Notes: generated by a model from the sequence alone, not told the origin. 64,000 nt of DNA from Streptomyces sp. NBC_01439 (GCF_036227605.1 NZ_CP109487.1:1054001-1118000); one strand, 5' to 3'; shown: positions 42,959 through 52,310, numbered from the stretch's first letter. Numbers and translations: made by a program.

Positions 42959-43027
42959 GGCCCTCCGATCAACAGGGCACCGGAAACCCCGTCGGCACGG
43001 CCCACTGGGCCACACGCGAGGCCGGCC

Positions 43028-44615
43028 TCAGGAACGCGTCCCCTCCTCGCCACTCCACTGCCGATAGGCCGCCACGACCGTCGGAAGCGTGGGGTAGAGA
43101 CGGCCGACTCCGATGGATGCGGTGAGGCCGTACGCGTCGAGGTCGTCGCGCAGGTCCTCCTTGACCCGGGCCAGCGCGAAAACGATTCCCCGGCATTCGA
43201 GCTCGCGGCGAAGGCCGTCGACAGCATCGAGGGCGGTGATGTCCACCTCTACGTTGGCCTCGGTGTTCAGCACGAACCACTGGACAGGCTCGCGCTGTAC
43301 GTCGACGGCGGCCAAGGCGCGACGGCGGAAGTCTTCTGCGTTCGCGAAGAAGAGCGGCGAATCGTAACGGTAGATCAGCAGGCCGGGGATGGTTCGCGCC
43401 TGGGGATAGTCGTCAACGTCATGCATTCCGGCTACGCCGGGAACGAGACCCTCGATCGCGTCGTGCGGGCGGGCGACCCGTACCAACAGCTCGGCGACGG
43501 ACAGAGCCACCGCCACCAGCACTCCGGCCAGGATGCCGAAAGTGAGGACACCGAGGGTGCAGCCGAGGGCCAGGAGTAGCTCGCGTCGCCGGAACGCGGC
43601 AAGGCGGCGGAACTCGCTCAGCTCCACCAGACGTACGGCGGCGTACACGACAATGGCGCCGAGGATCGCGCTCGGGGTGTGGGCCAGGAGTGGACCGAGG
43701 AAGAGCAGGACGGTCAGCACGCAGGCGGCGGAGACGAGGGAGTACACCTGGCTGCGCGCGCTCGCCGAGTCGGCGAGGGCCGTGCGACTGGCGCTACTGC
43801 TGACGGGGAACCCCTGGACCATCCCGGCCCCGAGGTTGGCGGTTCCCAGCGCCAGCAGTTCCCGGTTCGCGCGCAAGGGGGTGGGGTCGTCATGGGAGGC
43901 GAAGGCCCGGGCCGTGAGGATGACGTCGGTGTATCCGACGAGCAGGACGCCGAGGGCGGGAAGCAGGAGCTGAGGAACGTCGGTGAGAGCGGGAAGGACG
44001 GGGGCGGGCAGGCCCGCGGGTACCGCGCCGATCACGGAGATGCCGTACTCGTCCTCGAGTCCGAAGGCAGCAACGGCCGCCGTCGCCAGCACGAGAACGA
44101 GCAGCGGGCCCGGCGGCAGTCGCGATACGTGCGGCAACGCGAACAGCAGAGCCAGCCCGACCGCACCGAGGATCACCGTTGGCCAGTGCACCTGGGATGC
44201 CTGCCGGAAGAACGAGAGCAGCTGCGGGAAGAACTCCGAGCCCGTAGTGGAGACGCCGGTCAGGCGGGGCACCTGGTCCACGATCATAATCAGGGCAACG
44301 CCTGCCAGATAGCCGACCAGCACGGGCCGGGACAGCAGATCCGCGAGGAAGCCCAGCCGCAACGCCCGCGTACGCCATGACCTGGGGCACGAGGTACGCG
44401 GCGACAGTGACACCTGCGAGCGCATCCCCTCGCAGCCAGCCACGCCGGTAGCCGGTAAGAAAGGGCGGCTTCCAGACGAACTCCCGTGGCGGCACGACCC
44501 CTCCTCCGTCGACAACGACAGGCTTGCGCACGAACGACGCCTTCCAGGCAACGCGGTGTCGACGCCGCGGCGTCGGATGGGCGGACGGGCGAGGTCGTCC
44601 ACGCCGGAAACTCAC
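43028..44615 (-). pseudogene. SulP-type anion transporter with STAS domain, broken by internal deletion
   Basis: The first part (44615 to about 44370) encodes a SulP N-terminus, GYRRGWLRGDALAGVTVAAYLVPQVMAYAGVA. The sequence then jumps to LRLGFLADLLSRPVLVGYLAGVALIMIVDQVPRLTGV in a different frame. The missing piece is roughly the second to fourth membrane helices. The remainder is a normal SulP membrane domain followed by a STAS domain (about 43040-43400; VEVDITALDAVDGLRREL). The junction near 44365 shows an out-of-frame deletion, so no complete transporter can be made. The GTG start overlaps the ion-channel stop (GTGA). Confidence 0.8.
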
Positions 44616-45505
44616 GGCAGGGCGCGATCACCCGTGCCCGCCTGCCGTCCGTGGTCGCGCGCGAACGCATCGAGAGCCTGCCTGGGCGGGCCCTGGGTGT
44701 GCAGGAAGCGCTCGTCCAAGATGCCCGCGAGGTCTTCCAGGGCGGAACGCAACACCGTGGCGGCGAGCCGGACATCCCGGTGCCCGGCCTCCGAAGCCTC
44801 ATCGGCGATGTCGAGGGCGTAGCCGATCTGGAGGGCCAGGGAGGTCCGTTCGTCGCCGTCGTGGAAGTAGTAGGACTCCGCGTACTGGAGGAAGTCGACC
44901 GCTGCCACGGACAGTGCTGTGGCCAGGCCGTCCAGCATGGCCGCCCCGGCCGGGGAGTCGATCTGTTCCTTCGAGGGGTGGGTACGGGAGAGGTGGGAGA
45001 GCCGCAACGCAAGAGCCCTGCGGCGGGCCAGAGCCGGATAGATGCCGAGGATCCAGGAGACCGTCGCGGTCAGCAAGGCGAACCCGACCAGCGCCTCCAG
45101 GGGTGCGAGGAGGCGCAGCCAGCCCTCGGCAGGTGCGACGTCGCCGAGACCGAGCGTGGAGAGCGTGACCAGCGAGACGTACGTCGCGTCCAGCAGGCCT
45201 GCATGGTCGTCGGGCTGCAACCCGCCCGCGTACACGAACGCGTCGGGCATGTGAGGCCAGTAGATCAGTGCCCACCCCGCCGCCACGGTGAGGGCCCACA
45301 GGGCGACGACAGACACCATGGCAAGCGGACCCGCCAGGCCGGCTGCCGTACGACGGGTGCCCAGGGCGAAGGACAGCCGCCACAGTGTGGTCATGACCAG
45401 CCGGCTCAGCCCGCCGTGACGCGTCGGGTGCCACAGCGTGTGGAACACGTCCCGGAGGATCAGCAGTACCAGGGCGGCGCCCGTGGCCGTCACCAGCCAA
45501 TCCAT
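44612..45505 (-). CDS. Two-pore-helix potassium-channel-like membrane protein
   Basis: Protein of 297 residues. MDWLVTATGAALVLLILRDVF is the first membrane helix, followed by two more (about 55-75 and 120-145). TYVSLVTLSTLGLGDVAPAEGW contains the pore loop with TLGLGD, a variant of the K+ selectivity filter TxGYGD with Leu for Tyr. The C-terminal 150 residues are soluble and helical. Ion selectivity is therefore uncertain. It lies between a PPOX gene and the broken SulP gene on one apparent transcript. Confidence 0.8.
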   Translation of the reverse strand: MDWLVTATGAALVLLILRDVFHTLWHPTRHGGLSRLVMTTLWRLSFALGTRRTAAGLAGPLAMVSVVALWALTVAAGWALIYWPHMPDAFVYAGGLQPDDHAGLLDATYVSLVTLSTLGLGDVAPAEGWLRLLAPLEALVGFALLTATVSWILGIYPALARRRALALRLSHLSRTHPSKEQIDSPAGAAMLDGLATALSVAAVDFLQYAESYYFHDGDERTSLALQIGYALDIADEASEAGHRDVRLAATVLRSALEDLAGILDERFLHTQGPPRQALDAFARDHGRQAGTGDRALP

Positions 45506-45587
45506 CCGGAACCCCTTTTCCGCTGCGTTTCGCCCAGGTTCGCGCACCTCCGTGGTCGCTGATCGCAGCCCACGCCGTCCCCCGGTG

Positions 45588-46091
45588 TCAGAAGCGGGGC
45601 CGGACCTCGCCGGCGGCCGGAATCGGCCGAGGTTCCGGCCACAGGCGGAACCCGGTGACGAGTTCGGACCGGATCCGCAGGATGCGGGGCATCGCCTCGT
45701 TCCTCCACGGATCGAGCAGCGCCGCGAGCCGTTCGGCTTCGTCGCGGTTCACGACGAGCTCGGCGTAGCCGACCACCACGACGCTCCAGCCGAGATGCGT
45801 GTCGGGGTCGATGGCGTCGGCTTCGTAGGCGAGGACGATGCCGGGCTCGCCCGGCATCGCCACCAGCGACGCGTGTGAAGCGCCTTCGTCGAGCTGCACG
45901 AGCACGTCCTCCCCGTGGACGATGTGGCTCATCGGCCGGATGACTGGCAGCGCTTGGTGGGTGAAGACGATGCGGCCGAGCGAGACGGTACCCAGGAGCC
46001 GCAACGCTTCGGAGCGGTCCAGCTGCTCCGTGGACCGCGCGGGGTCCGGGGCAGGGCGGTGGTCCGGTCTCCTGGCGGTTTCGTGATCCAT
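45588..46091 (-). CDS. Pyridoxamine-phosphate-oxidase-like (PPOX) split-barrel protein
   Basis: Protein of 167 residues, single PPOX domain: RLLGTVSLGRIVFTHQALPVIRPMSHIVHGEDVLVQL and HLGWSVVVVGYAELV are the usual core strands. It probably binds FMN, F420 or haem; Rv3129 in the DosR regulon belongs to the same superfamily. Unlike the gene at 9.5 kb there is no HTH domain. ATG follows GGAGGGACGCGTG. First gene of a minus-strand operon with an ion channel and SulP remnants. Confidence 0.82.
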   Translation of the reverse strand: MDHETARRPDHRPAPDPARSTEQLDRSEALRLLGTVSLGRIVFTHQALPVIRPMSHIVHGEDVLVQLDEGASHASLVAMPGEPGIVLAYEADAIDPDTHLGWSVVVVGYAELVVNRDEAERLAALLDPWRNEAMPRILRIRSELVTGFRLWPEPRPIPAAGEVRPRF

Positions 46092-46168
46092 CACGCGTCC
46101 CTCCGCTCCGGCCCTGTCTTGTCGGCCTCGGCTTCACTCAGCGTCTTTTCCGTCTCGCACGCCGTGCC

Positions 46169-46216
46169 AGGGCCGAATGGTCCCCTGTCCTGCGGAATCG
46201 GGGGCCGGTCGGCCCA
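46169..46216. promoter_or_regulatory. Two DosR/OsdR-type boxes in divergent promoter
   Basis: AGGGCCGAATGGTCCC (46169-46184) lies 77 bp before the PPOX gene (minus). GGGGCCGGTCGGCCCA (46201-46216) faces the plus side. Their centres are 32 bp apart, so they probably belong to separate promoters. A palindrome-like GGCACCTGCAGTGCC follows 21 bp after the second. Confidence 0.65.
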
Positions 46217-46291
46217 TCCCCGGCACCTGCAGTGCCGCTCAGACTTGAATCGGAATCGGCCGGAGGCCGCCATGAGGACCACTCCCCCTAC

Positions 46292-46378
46292 GGGGGTGGC
46301 CGAGCGGACAGGTTCTGGATCGTCCGAACGGGCATCGTCGCCCTGGGCACGGCAGTGCTAGCTATCCCTGGCGGCCGG
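46292..46378 (+). pseudogene. Remnant of a cyclic-nucleotide-binding domain gene
   Basis: The plus strand encodes ADRFWIVRTGIVAL (46304-46345), matching ADRFWIIRWGTVAL of the CRP-like protein in the hydrogenase operon. The flanking sequence cannot be aligned and no complete domain exists. It lies between a strong box at 46201 and the CBS gene at 46417, suggesting a gene was lost and its promoter now drives the CBS gene. The rest of the 325-bp gap holds no other recognisable feature. Confidence 0.65.
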
Positions 46379-46416
46379 TGTCGGCCACCTGAACCGCCAG
46401 CAGTGAGGAGTCCGTC

Positions 46417-47061
46417 ATGCCCGCGTCCCGGTACACCGTCAGCGACGTCATGACCCATACGGCTGTGGCCATCGGCCGCGAGGCTTCCTACAAGGAGATC
46501 GTCGAGCTGATGGACCAGTGGAAAGTCAGTGCTGTTCCCGTCCTGGAGGGCGAGGGGCGCGTCGTCGGAGTGGTCTCCGAGGCGGACCTGCTGCCGAAGG
46601 AGGAGTTCCGGCGGGACGACCCCGTGCTTCCTGATCAGCTGGAAGAGGCTTCCAAGGCAGGGGGTGTGCTGGCCGAGGAACTGATGTCGAGCCCAGCCGT
46701 GACTGTGCACCCCGACGCCACACTCGCCGAGGCTGCCCGGATCATGGCGCGAAAGCACGTGAAACGCCTCCCCGTGGTGAACGGTGTGGGGATGCTGGAG
46801 GGAGTCGTCAGCCGGAGCGACCTGCTCAAGGTGTTTCTGCGACCGGACGAGGAGATCGGCGAGGAGATCCGCGACTCGGTTCTCACCGGGCTCGCTCCTC
46901 CCGTACATCTGCAGGCGTCGGTGAAGGAGGGCGTCGTCACCTTGCGCGGATCGCTCCGTGATCGCGCACTGGTGCCGCTGATGGCCCGTGCGGTCCGTGC
47001 CGTGGAAGGCGTGGTGGACGTGCGGATGGAACTGGAAGGGCAGCCCACCAGAGCCTCCTGA
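46417..47061 (+). CDS. CBS-pair / BON domain protein
   Basis: Protein of 214 residues: CBS1 ([27 protein letters not shown], about 5-58), linker, CBS2 (about 88-144, [32 protein letters not shown]) and BON (about 148-210). It is the intact relative of the frameshifted gene at 13.8 kb and gives a template for correcting that gene. ATG follows GTGAGGAGTCCGTC. About 110 bp separate it from the response-regulator gene, with no operator box between. Confidence 0.9.
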   Translation: MPASRYTVSDVMTHTAVAIGREASYKEIVELMDQWKVSAVPVLEGEGRVVGVVSEADLLPKEEFRRDDPVLPDQLEEASKAGGVLAEELMSSPAVTVHPDATLAEAARIMARKHVKRLPVVNGVGMLEGVVSRSDLLKVFLRPDEEIGEEIRDSVLTGLAPPVHLQASVKEGVVTLRGSLRDRALVPLMARAVRAVEGVVDVRMELEGQPTRAS

Positions 47062-47170
47062 GGCCTCTTACCGCCCCGGAACCCGGGGGCGCCGCCCAGG
47101 TGCGTCCGCCCGATCCCCTGAGACAATTCGCATGAAACATACACAGAGCGGATCGACCACAGGGGCGTAC

Positions 47171-47875
47171 ATGTCCGACGTACCGGCAGCCTCCTACGAG
47201 GGCACCGTCCGGGTCTTCCTCTTGGACGACCACGAGGTCGTACGCCGCGGCCTGTACGACCTGCTGGACGCGGAGCCGGACATCGAGGTCGTCGGTGAGG
47301 CGTCCACCGCCGCGCAGGCGCTGACCCGCGGACCGGCGCTGCGCCCGGACGTCGCCGTACTCGACGTCCGACTGCCCGACGGCGACGGGATCACCGTGTG
47401 CCGCGAGCTGCGCTCGCGCATGCCGGAACTCGCCTGCTTGATGCTGACCTCGTTCGATGACGAGGACGCGCTGCTCGACGCGATCATGGCTGGTGCGGCC
47501 GGCTACGTCCTCAAGCAGATCAAGGGGTCCGACCTCGTCTCGGCCGTACGGACGGTGGCGACCGGGCAGTCGATGCTGGACCCGGCGACGACCGCCCGCC
47601 TCATGCACTCCCTGCGGGACCCGGAGGCCGTCAAGGCCCCGGATGACGATCGGCTGGCCGCTCTCTCCGAGCGGGAGCGTTCCGTACTCGAACTGATCGG
47701 CGAGGGCCTCACCAACGCGCAGATCGCCAAGCGGCTGTACCTGTCCGAGAAGACGGTCAAGAACCACATCTCAAGGCTGCTGGGCAAGCTGGGGGTGGAG
47801 CGTCGGGTGCAGGCCGCTGTCATCGCCACGCAGGTCCATGAACACGAGCCGGAGCACGGCAAGGGCCGGAGCTGA
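47171..47875 (+). CDS. DosR/OsdR-like NarL-family response regulator
   Basis: Protein of 234 residues. Receiver domain (about 12-130): acidic pair LDD (19-20), phospho-acceptor Asp65 in [16 protein letters not shown] and Lys115. LuxR/NarL HTH (about 160-222): [52 protein letters not shown], almost the DosR recognition helix ([26 protein letters not shown]). I infer that it binds the GGGRCC-type inverted repeats in this window. The ATG after AGGGGCGTAC is preferred; an ATG 13 codons upstream is open but lacks a ribosome site. Its own upstream region lacks a clear box. It is convergent with its presumed kinase. Confidence 0.92.
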   Translation: MSDVPAASYEGTVRVFLLDDHEVVRRGLYDLLDAEPDIEVVGEASTAAQALTRGPALRPDVAVLDVRLPDGDGITVCRELRSRMPELACLMLTSFDDEDALLDAIMAGAAGYVLKQIKGSDLVSAVRTVATGQSMLDPATTARLMHSLRDPEAVKAPDDDRLAALSERERSVLELIGEGLTNAQIAKRLYLSEKTVKNHISRLLGKLGVERRVQAAVIATQVHEHEPEHGKGRS

Positions 47876-47892
47876 GTGACTACGGGGCGTGC

Positions 47893-49644
47893 TCACCTGG
47901 AGGGTGGGCAGTGGCCTCCACCGCCCAGTGGGACCCGCCATTCCAGCTTTGTGCCCTGCCCGGTCGGCCCGTGCGCCGAAACGGAGAGTTCACCACCCAG
48001 GCGTTCGGCCCGTTCACTGAGATTGCGCAGCCCGCTGCGACGACCTCCCTCCGCCATTCCCACTCCGTCGTCGGTGACCAGTACGGTCAGTACGCCCTCG
48101 ACGGCTGCGATGGACACTTCCGCCCGGCTTGCCCTCGCATGCCGGGCGACGTTGGTGAGCGCCTCCCCGACCACGGCGAGTGCCTCGTCCGCGGTCTCGG
48201 CGGGTACGTCGGTGTCGATCAGGCCCTCCATCCGCAGGGCCGGGGCGAACCCGAGTACCTGGGCAGCCTCCTCGACGGCCTGAACGGCACGGAGCCGCAG
48301 CTTCGGCGGCACCCCGGATACTTCGTGTTCACGAAGCCCGAAGATCGTCGACCGAATGATCTTGATGGTGGCATCCAGGTCGTCGATCGCCCGGGCAAGT
48401 CGTTCCGAAGCCTCGGGATGCTCGACGAAGGGTTGCGCGCTCTGCAGGGTCATACCTGTGGCGAAGAGGCGCTGGATGGCGAGATCGTGCAGGTCACGGG
48501 CAATGCGGTCGTGATCCTCCAGCATGCTCATCTGCTCGGTGTCCCGGCGCCGGTCTGCGAGCTCCAGCGCCACGGCGGCCTGGCCGGCGAAGCCGGGCAG
48601 GGCTGCGATCTCGGCGCGGGCGAACGCCGGGCGGCCGCGCCTGCGGGCCAGGATGAGGACGCCGCTCAGCTTCTCCTTGGTGCCGAACGTGACGGCGACG
48701 GCGGGGCCGAAACCCTTCCACCGTTCCGGCTGCACGGTGATCCGGTCGTCGGCCCCGACGTCGGCCACGGTGATCAGTCCGTCCTCCTCGCCGAGGGCAG
48801 CGGCGGCCAGGGTGCCTTCACTGCTGGGCAACACGATGCCGCGATGTGCCTCGGCGCCCTCCCCCAGGGCTAGCGAGCCGCGCAGCTCCCCGCTCTGGCC
48901 CACAAGGTAGAACACACCGATGTCGGCGCCCGTGATGTCGCGAGCTCGCTCCAACATCCCCTCCAGCACCTCCGTCTCGGCCGAGCCGGAGAGCAGAGCA
49001 CGGGTGAAGTCGGAGCTGGCGGCCAGCCAGCGCTCCCGGAGGCGTACCTCTTCGAAGAGGCGGGCGTTCTCGACGGCAATGCCGGCCGCCACCGCCAGCG
49101 TGGACAGGACCGCCTCGTCCTCCTCGTCGAAGTCGATACCACCCCGCTTCTCGGTCATGTAGAGGTTGCCGAACACGTCCTCGCGAACCCGGATGGGGAC
49201 GCCGAGGAAGGAGTGCATCGGGGGGTGGTGGGGAGGGAAGCCGTAGGAGGCGGGGTGACCGGACAATTCCGAGAGCCGGAGCGGCTCGGGGTGCCGGATG
49301 AGCTGGCCGAGGATGCCGTGGCCGGAGGGCAGGTCGCCGATCTCGGCCCGGAGGTCGTCGCTGATGCCGACAGGAAGGAACTGGGCGAGCTTCTGGTCGT
49401 CACCGATGACGCCCAGCGCTCCGTACTCCGCGTCCACCAGGACGACAGCGGCTTCGACGATGCCACTCAGGACCTGTGGCAGATCGAGCTCCCGACCGAC
49501 GGACATCACAGCCTCGAGGAGCCCGTTCAGCCGGTCCCGGGTGCCGCGCACCTCGTCGATACGAACCTGGAGCTCCTCGAGCAGTTCGTCCAGCCGGAGC
49601 CGCGGAAGCCCAGGACGCACGGGACCCAGCTCGTCCCCGCCCAT
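47893..49644 (-). CDS. DosS/DosT-like GAF-GAF histidine kinase
   Basis: Protein of 583 residues. Order: N-terminal coiled segment (about 15-45), GAF-A (about 50-205), GAF-B (about 215-365), HisKA_3 with DHDRIARDLHDLAIQRLF (phospho-acceptor His386), and HATPase (VVGEALTNVARHA, TDDGVGM, GLRNLSERAERLGGE). In GAF-A, HPASYGFPPHHPPMHSFLGVPIRVRED aligns with the DosS segment around its haem ligand His149, giving His140 here. This predicts a haem-based oxygen or redox sensor. No membrane helices are present. It ends 17 bp from the response-regulator stop, tail to tail. Confidence 0.92.
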   Translation of the reverse strand: MGGDELGPVRPGLPRLRLDELLEELQVRIDEVRGTRDRLNGLLEAVMSVGRELDLPQVLSGIVEAAVVLVDAEYGALGVIGDDQKLAQFLPVGISDDLRAEIGDLPSGHGILGQLIRHPEPLRLSELSGHPASYGFPPHHPPMHSFLGVPIRVREDVFGNLYMTEKRGGIDFDEEDEAVLSTLAVAAGIAVENARLFEEVRLRERWLAASSDFTRALLSGSAETEVLEGMLERARDITGADIGVFYLVGQSGELRGSLALGEGAEAHRGIVLPSSEGTLAAAALGEEDGLITVADVGADDRITVQPERWKGFGPAVAVTFGTKEKLSGVLILARRRGRPAFARAEIAALPGFAGQAAVALELADRRRDTEQMSMLEDHDRIARDLHDLAIQRLFATGMTLQSAQPFVEHPEASERLARAIDDLDATIKIIRSTIFGLREHEVSGVPPKLRLRAVQAVEEAAQVLGFAPALRMEGLIDTDVPAETADEALAVVGEALTNVARHARASRAEVSIAAVEGVLTVLVTDDGVGMAEGGRRSGLRNLSERAERLGGELSVSAHGPTGQGTKLEWRVPLGGGGHCPPSR

Positions 49645-49729
49645 GCGTACCTCCAGCGGCGCCCCGGGGAAGTTCGGCCTGCCTCTTCACCGTATCCCTG
49701 CCCCCACCTTCCCGCTCAGGCTGAAGGCA

Positions 49730-49960
49730 TCATCCGGAGTCGTCCGCGCCGAGATGCCGAATGTGTGCGTCCGGTCCCGGGAAGAAGAGGGTGGTCCTGC
49801 CGGTGTCCGACCAGCGGACGTCGTAGGGCGGGGTGCCGTCGTCGTGGTGCAGTCCGACGACTTCGCCGTCGCGACCCGCTTTGCCCACCGTCGGCCCGCC
49901 CACCACTATCTCGTCACCGACGCGAGCGTGGGGTCCGTGCTCGGACGTGCGCGTCTCCAT
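49730..49960 (-). CDS. DUF1918 domain protein
   Basis: Protein of 76 residues: ARVGDEIVVGGPTVGKAGRDGEVVGLHHDDGTPPYDVRWSDTGRTTLFFPGPDAHI is a typical DUF1918, an SH3-like small barrel. Rv0569 in the DosR regulon belongs to this family; function is unknown, with nucleic-acid or protein binding suggested by fold. Start METRTSEHG follows GGAGATGATGATC. It lies upstream of the histidine kinase gene on the same strand, with an 85-bp gap. Confidence 0.85.
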   Translation of the reverse strand: METRTSEHGPHARVGDEIVVGGPTVGKAGRDGEVVGLHHDDGTPPYDVRWSDTGRTTLFFPGPDAHIRHLGADDSG

Positions 49961-50127
49961 GATCATCATCTCCTTCGGAATGCGTGCCGTGCGAGTCGGG
50001 CCGCCGCGAAGCCACTGGTGAGGGCGGCTGATGCTCGGCCAGTCGGCGTTCCGCTTCGAGGTCGGTGAGCCCGCCGGGCGCGCGTACCGGTACCTCTGCG
50101 GTGGCCGGGGTCATGGCCATGGCGGTC

Positions 50128-50985
50128 CTATTCGGCCGGAACCGTGATCACCGGACAGAAGGCCCGGTGCAGCAGTCCGTGGACAACGGAGCCCAGGCGC
50201 ATGCCGGAGTAGCCTCCTCGTCCGCGACGGCCCACCACCACGGCCAGGGCGTGCTCGGCGGCTTCCGCGAGCTCTTCCACCGGGTGCCCGATCGGGACCT
50301 CGTGGGAGAGCACCACGTCCGGGTACTTCTGCGACCAGCCGGCCGTGGCCTCGGACAGCATCCGCCTCTGAGCCTGCAATGCGACCTCCTCGTCGTGGAG
50401 CAGGAAGACCGGCGGCTGCCACACTGCGATGGCGCGCAGTGCTGCGCCGCGCAGGTCGGCTTCCTCGAAAGCAAGCGCCAGCGCAGCCTTCGAGGACTCA
50501 CTGCCGTCGATGCCGACGACCAGGTAGGGCGTCTCCTGGGTGGTGTGCTCGGGGTTTCCCACCACGACGACGGGGCAATGCGCCTGGGCCACGACCGGGA
50601 CCACCGTGGAACCGGCGCTGAAGAGTTCCGCGGTCCGGCTCAGGTGACGGGATCCGAGCACGAGCATGCGGGCCTGGTGAGACAGGCGTCCGATGGCGGG
50701 AACGGGGAATCCTTCGATCAGATCAGTGGCTGCGTCAAGCCCCAGGTGTCGGTCCCGCGCCCAGTCGTAACCTGCCGTAAGAGCTTCAGAGCCCGCCTGG
50801 CGCAGAGCCGTCCTGCGGGGTGTGTCATCAACCTGCCGCGTACGCTGCGGCGGAGGCACAGCCACGACGAGTCGGAGCCCGATCCCACGACGGTGGGCCT
50901 CGTCCGACGCCCAGGCAAGGGGCAAGTGCCAGTCCCTGGCCGGGTCGATGCCTACGACGATCTCGCGGCGTTCGGCGGTGGCCAT
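50128..50985 (-). CDS. Universal stress protein, two domains, C-terminal ATP motif
   Basis: Protein of 285 residues, paralogue of the one at 19.1 kb (EIVVGIDPARDWHLPLAWA). The first domain is degenerate (GSRHLSRTAELFSAGS); the second has GRRGRGGYSGMRLGS, an intact ATP motif. Its ATG overlaps the upstream USP stop by one base (TGATG). The paired arrangement with a complementary-asymmetry USP is the same as at 19-20.8 kb. Confidence 0.92.
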   Translation of the reverse strand: MATAERREIVVGIDPARDWHLPLAWASDEAHRRGIGLRLVVAVPPPQRTRQVDDTPRRTALRQAGSEALTAGYDWARDRHLGLDAATDLIEGFPVPAIGRLSHQARMLVLGSRHLSRTAELFSAGSTVVPVVAQAHCPVVVVGNPEHTTQETPYLVVGIDGSESSKAALALAFEEADLRGAALRAIAVWQPPVFLLHDEEVALQAQRRMLSEATAGWSQKYPDVVLSHEVPIGHPVEELAEAAEHALAVVVGRRGRGGYSGMRLGSVVHGLLHRAFCPVITVPAE

Positions 50986-51887
50986 CACGATCCACTCCCG
51001 TGCTCGTCCGGGTGGCGCGGGATGAGCAGCACAGGGCAGTGCGAGTGGTGTACGAGGCTGTGGGTGTGCCGCCCGAGGGTGGGTCCCAGGTATGCGGACG
51101 CCCTGCGACCGCCCATGACCAGCAGGTCGGCGTGCCGGGAAGCCTCTACGAGAACACCGGCGACGGACGCGCTCTTCTCGGCATCCGCCCGCACGGTGAG
51201 GTCCGGGAATTCCCGGCGGATTCGCTCCGTCAGCGCGGTCAGGTGCCGGACGTACTCGTCGGCGATCTCCTTGATGTCGTCCATCATGGTCATCACGTCG
51301 CCAACGGACTGGAGCACGTTCCACACCTGGAGCAGCCGCAGCTCGGCCTTGCGCAGCTCGGCCTCGCGCGCCGCGTAACGCACACAGTCCAGATCTCGCT
51401 CGTCACGGACCCCGGCGAGTACCGTCCCGCTCTCGGCGCCGCTTTCGGTTCCCCTGACGATGATGACGGGCGTCTTCGCACCGGCCGCCACCTTCAGGCC
51501 CACGGATCCGAGCAAGAGGGAGTTGAATCCGCCCAACCCCCGGTTGCCGACCACTATGGTGCCGCGACGACCAGCGGCCCGGTGCAGGCTGGCCACGGGG
51601 TCGCCACGACCGAATTCCGTGGTGGCGACCAGGCCGGGGTGCTGCTTCTTGACCGCAGCAGCGATTTCGTCGAGCAGTTCGCGGCCGGCAACACGGACGC
51701 GCTCAATGGTCTCGACAGATGCGTAGAGTGCCCGGCCGTCCGTGTCGGCGCCGTACACGATGTGCAGCGGACGCCCTCGGCGTTCGGCCTCTCCCGCTGC
51801 CCAGAGCGCGGCCTGACGGGCGGGCTCGGAGCCGTCGACGCCGACGACGACGGAGCCGAGTTCGGAACCGCTGACGGTGTGCTCCAT
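50985..51887 (-). CDS. Universal stress protein, two domains, N-terminal ATP motif
   Basis: Protein of 300 residues, paralogue of the USP at 19.9 kb with the same length. Domain 1: GNRGLGGFNSLLLGS (intact spacing, Asn for Ser at position 2). Domain 2: GGRRASAYLGPTLG, degenerate. GAGGAATC precedes the ATG. Boxes lie 68-104 bp upstream. Coupled to the next USP by a one-base overlap. Confidence 0.92.
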   Translation of the reverse strand: MEHTVSGSELGSVVVGVDGSEPARQAALWAAGEAERRGRPLHIVYGADTDGRALYASVETIERVRVAGRELLDEIAAAVKKQHPGLVATTEFGRGDPVASLHRAAGRRGTIVVGNRGLGGFNSLLLGSVGLKVAAGAKTPVIIVRGTESGAESGTVLAGVRDERDLDCVRYAAREAELRKAELRLLQVWNVLQSVGDVMTMMDDIKEIADEYVRHLTALTERIRREFPDLTVRADAEKSASVAGVLVEASRHADLLVMGGRRASAYLGPTLGRHTHSLVHHSHCPVLLIPRHPDEHGSGS

Positions 51888-51954
51888 GATTCCTCCTCGC
51901 CCAGGGCCAGTGAGGGTCTGACCTCACAGTGACACCGCAGGCCCCTGTGGGAAG

Positions 51955-51991
51955 AGGGCCGCTCAGGACCTTCATGGGGGCCAAAGGTCCC
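51955..51991. promoter_or_regulatory. Tandem DosR/OsdR-type boxes before USP pair
   Basis: AGGGCCGCTCAGGACC (51955-51970) and GGGGCCAAAGGTCCC (51977-51991, spacer of 3), centres about 21.5 bp apart; the nearer is 67 bp before the USP ATG on the minus strand. They lie directly after the DUF1876 region of the neighbouring operon. Confidence 0.55.
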
Positions 51992-52010
51992 GGTCGGGCC
52001 TCCTTCGTGG

Positions 52011-52310
52011 TCACGCTGTGGTGTCCAGCCACCCGCTGTACGGCTTGAGGGACTCCTGCAGGGACGGAGCTCCGGCAGCCTGCATGTCGCCGTAGGCGGC
52101 TCGCTTCATCTGGAGGGCGAGATCCTCCATGGCACGAGCGACCGCGAGTTCGTCGCCGATCTCCGGGACGTCGTCGTCCTGGGGCGCGCAGCGGGCGGTG
52201 CCGTGGCCCGTGAGCCGGTTCGTACCCGTGTCGAGTTCCAGGCGTGCCTTCGTCGTGTGGTCCTCCTCGAAGAGGTAGAGACGGACCTTCCATTCGGCTG
52301 TGTGTGACAT
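52011..52310 (-). CDS. DUF1876 domain protein
   Basis: Protein of 99 residues, close paralogue of the one at 4.0 kb ([49 protein letters not shown]). Belongs to the Rv1738 family, linked to hypoxic translation arrest by structure in the mycobacterial protein. It follows the P-ATPase gene by 18 bp and is the last gene of the hsp20 operon. GGAGGCTCCC precedes the ATG. Confidence 0.88.
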   Translation of the reverse strand: MSHTAEWKVRLYLFEEDHTTKARLELDTGTNRLTGHGTARCAPQDDDVPEIGDELAVARAMEDLALQMKRAAYGDMQAAGAPSLQESLKPYSGWLDTTA

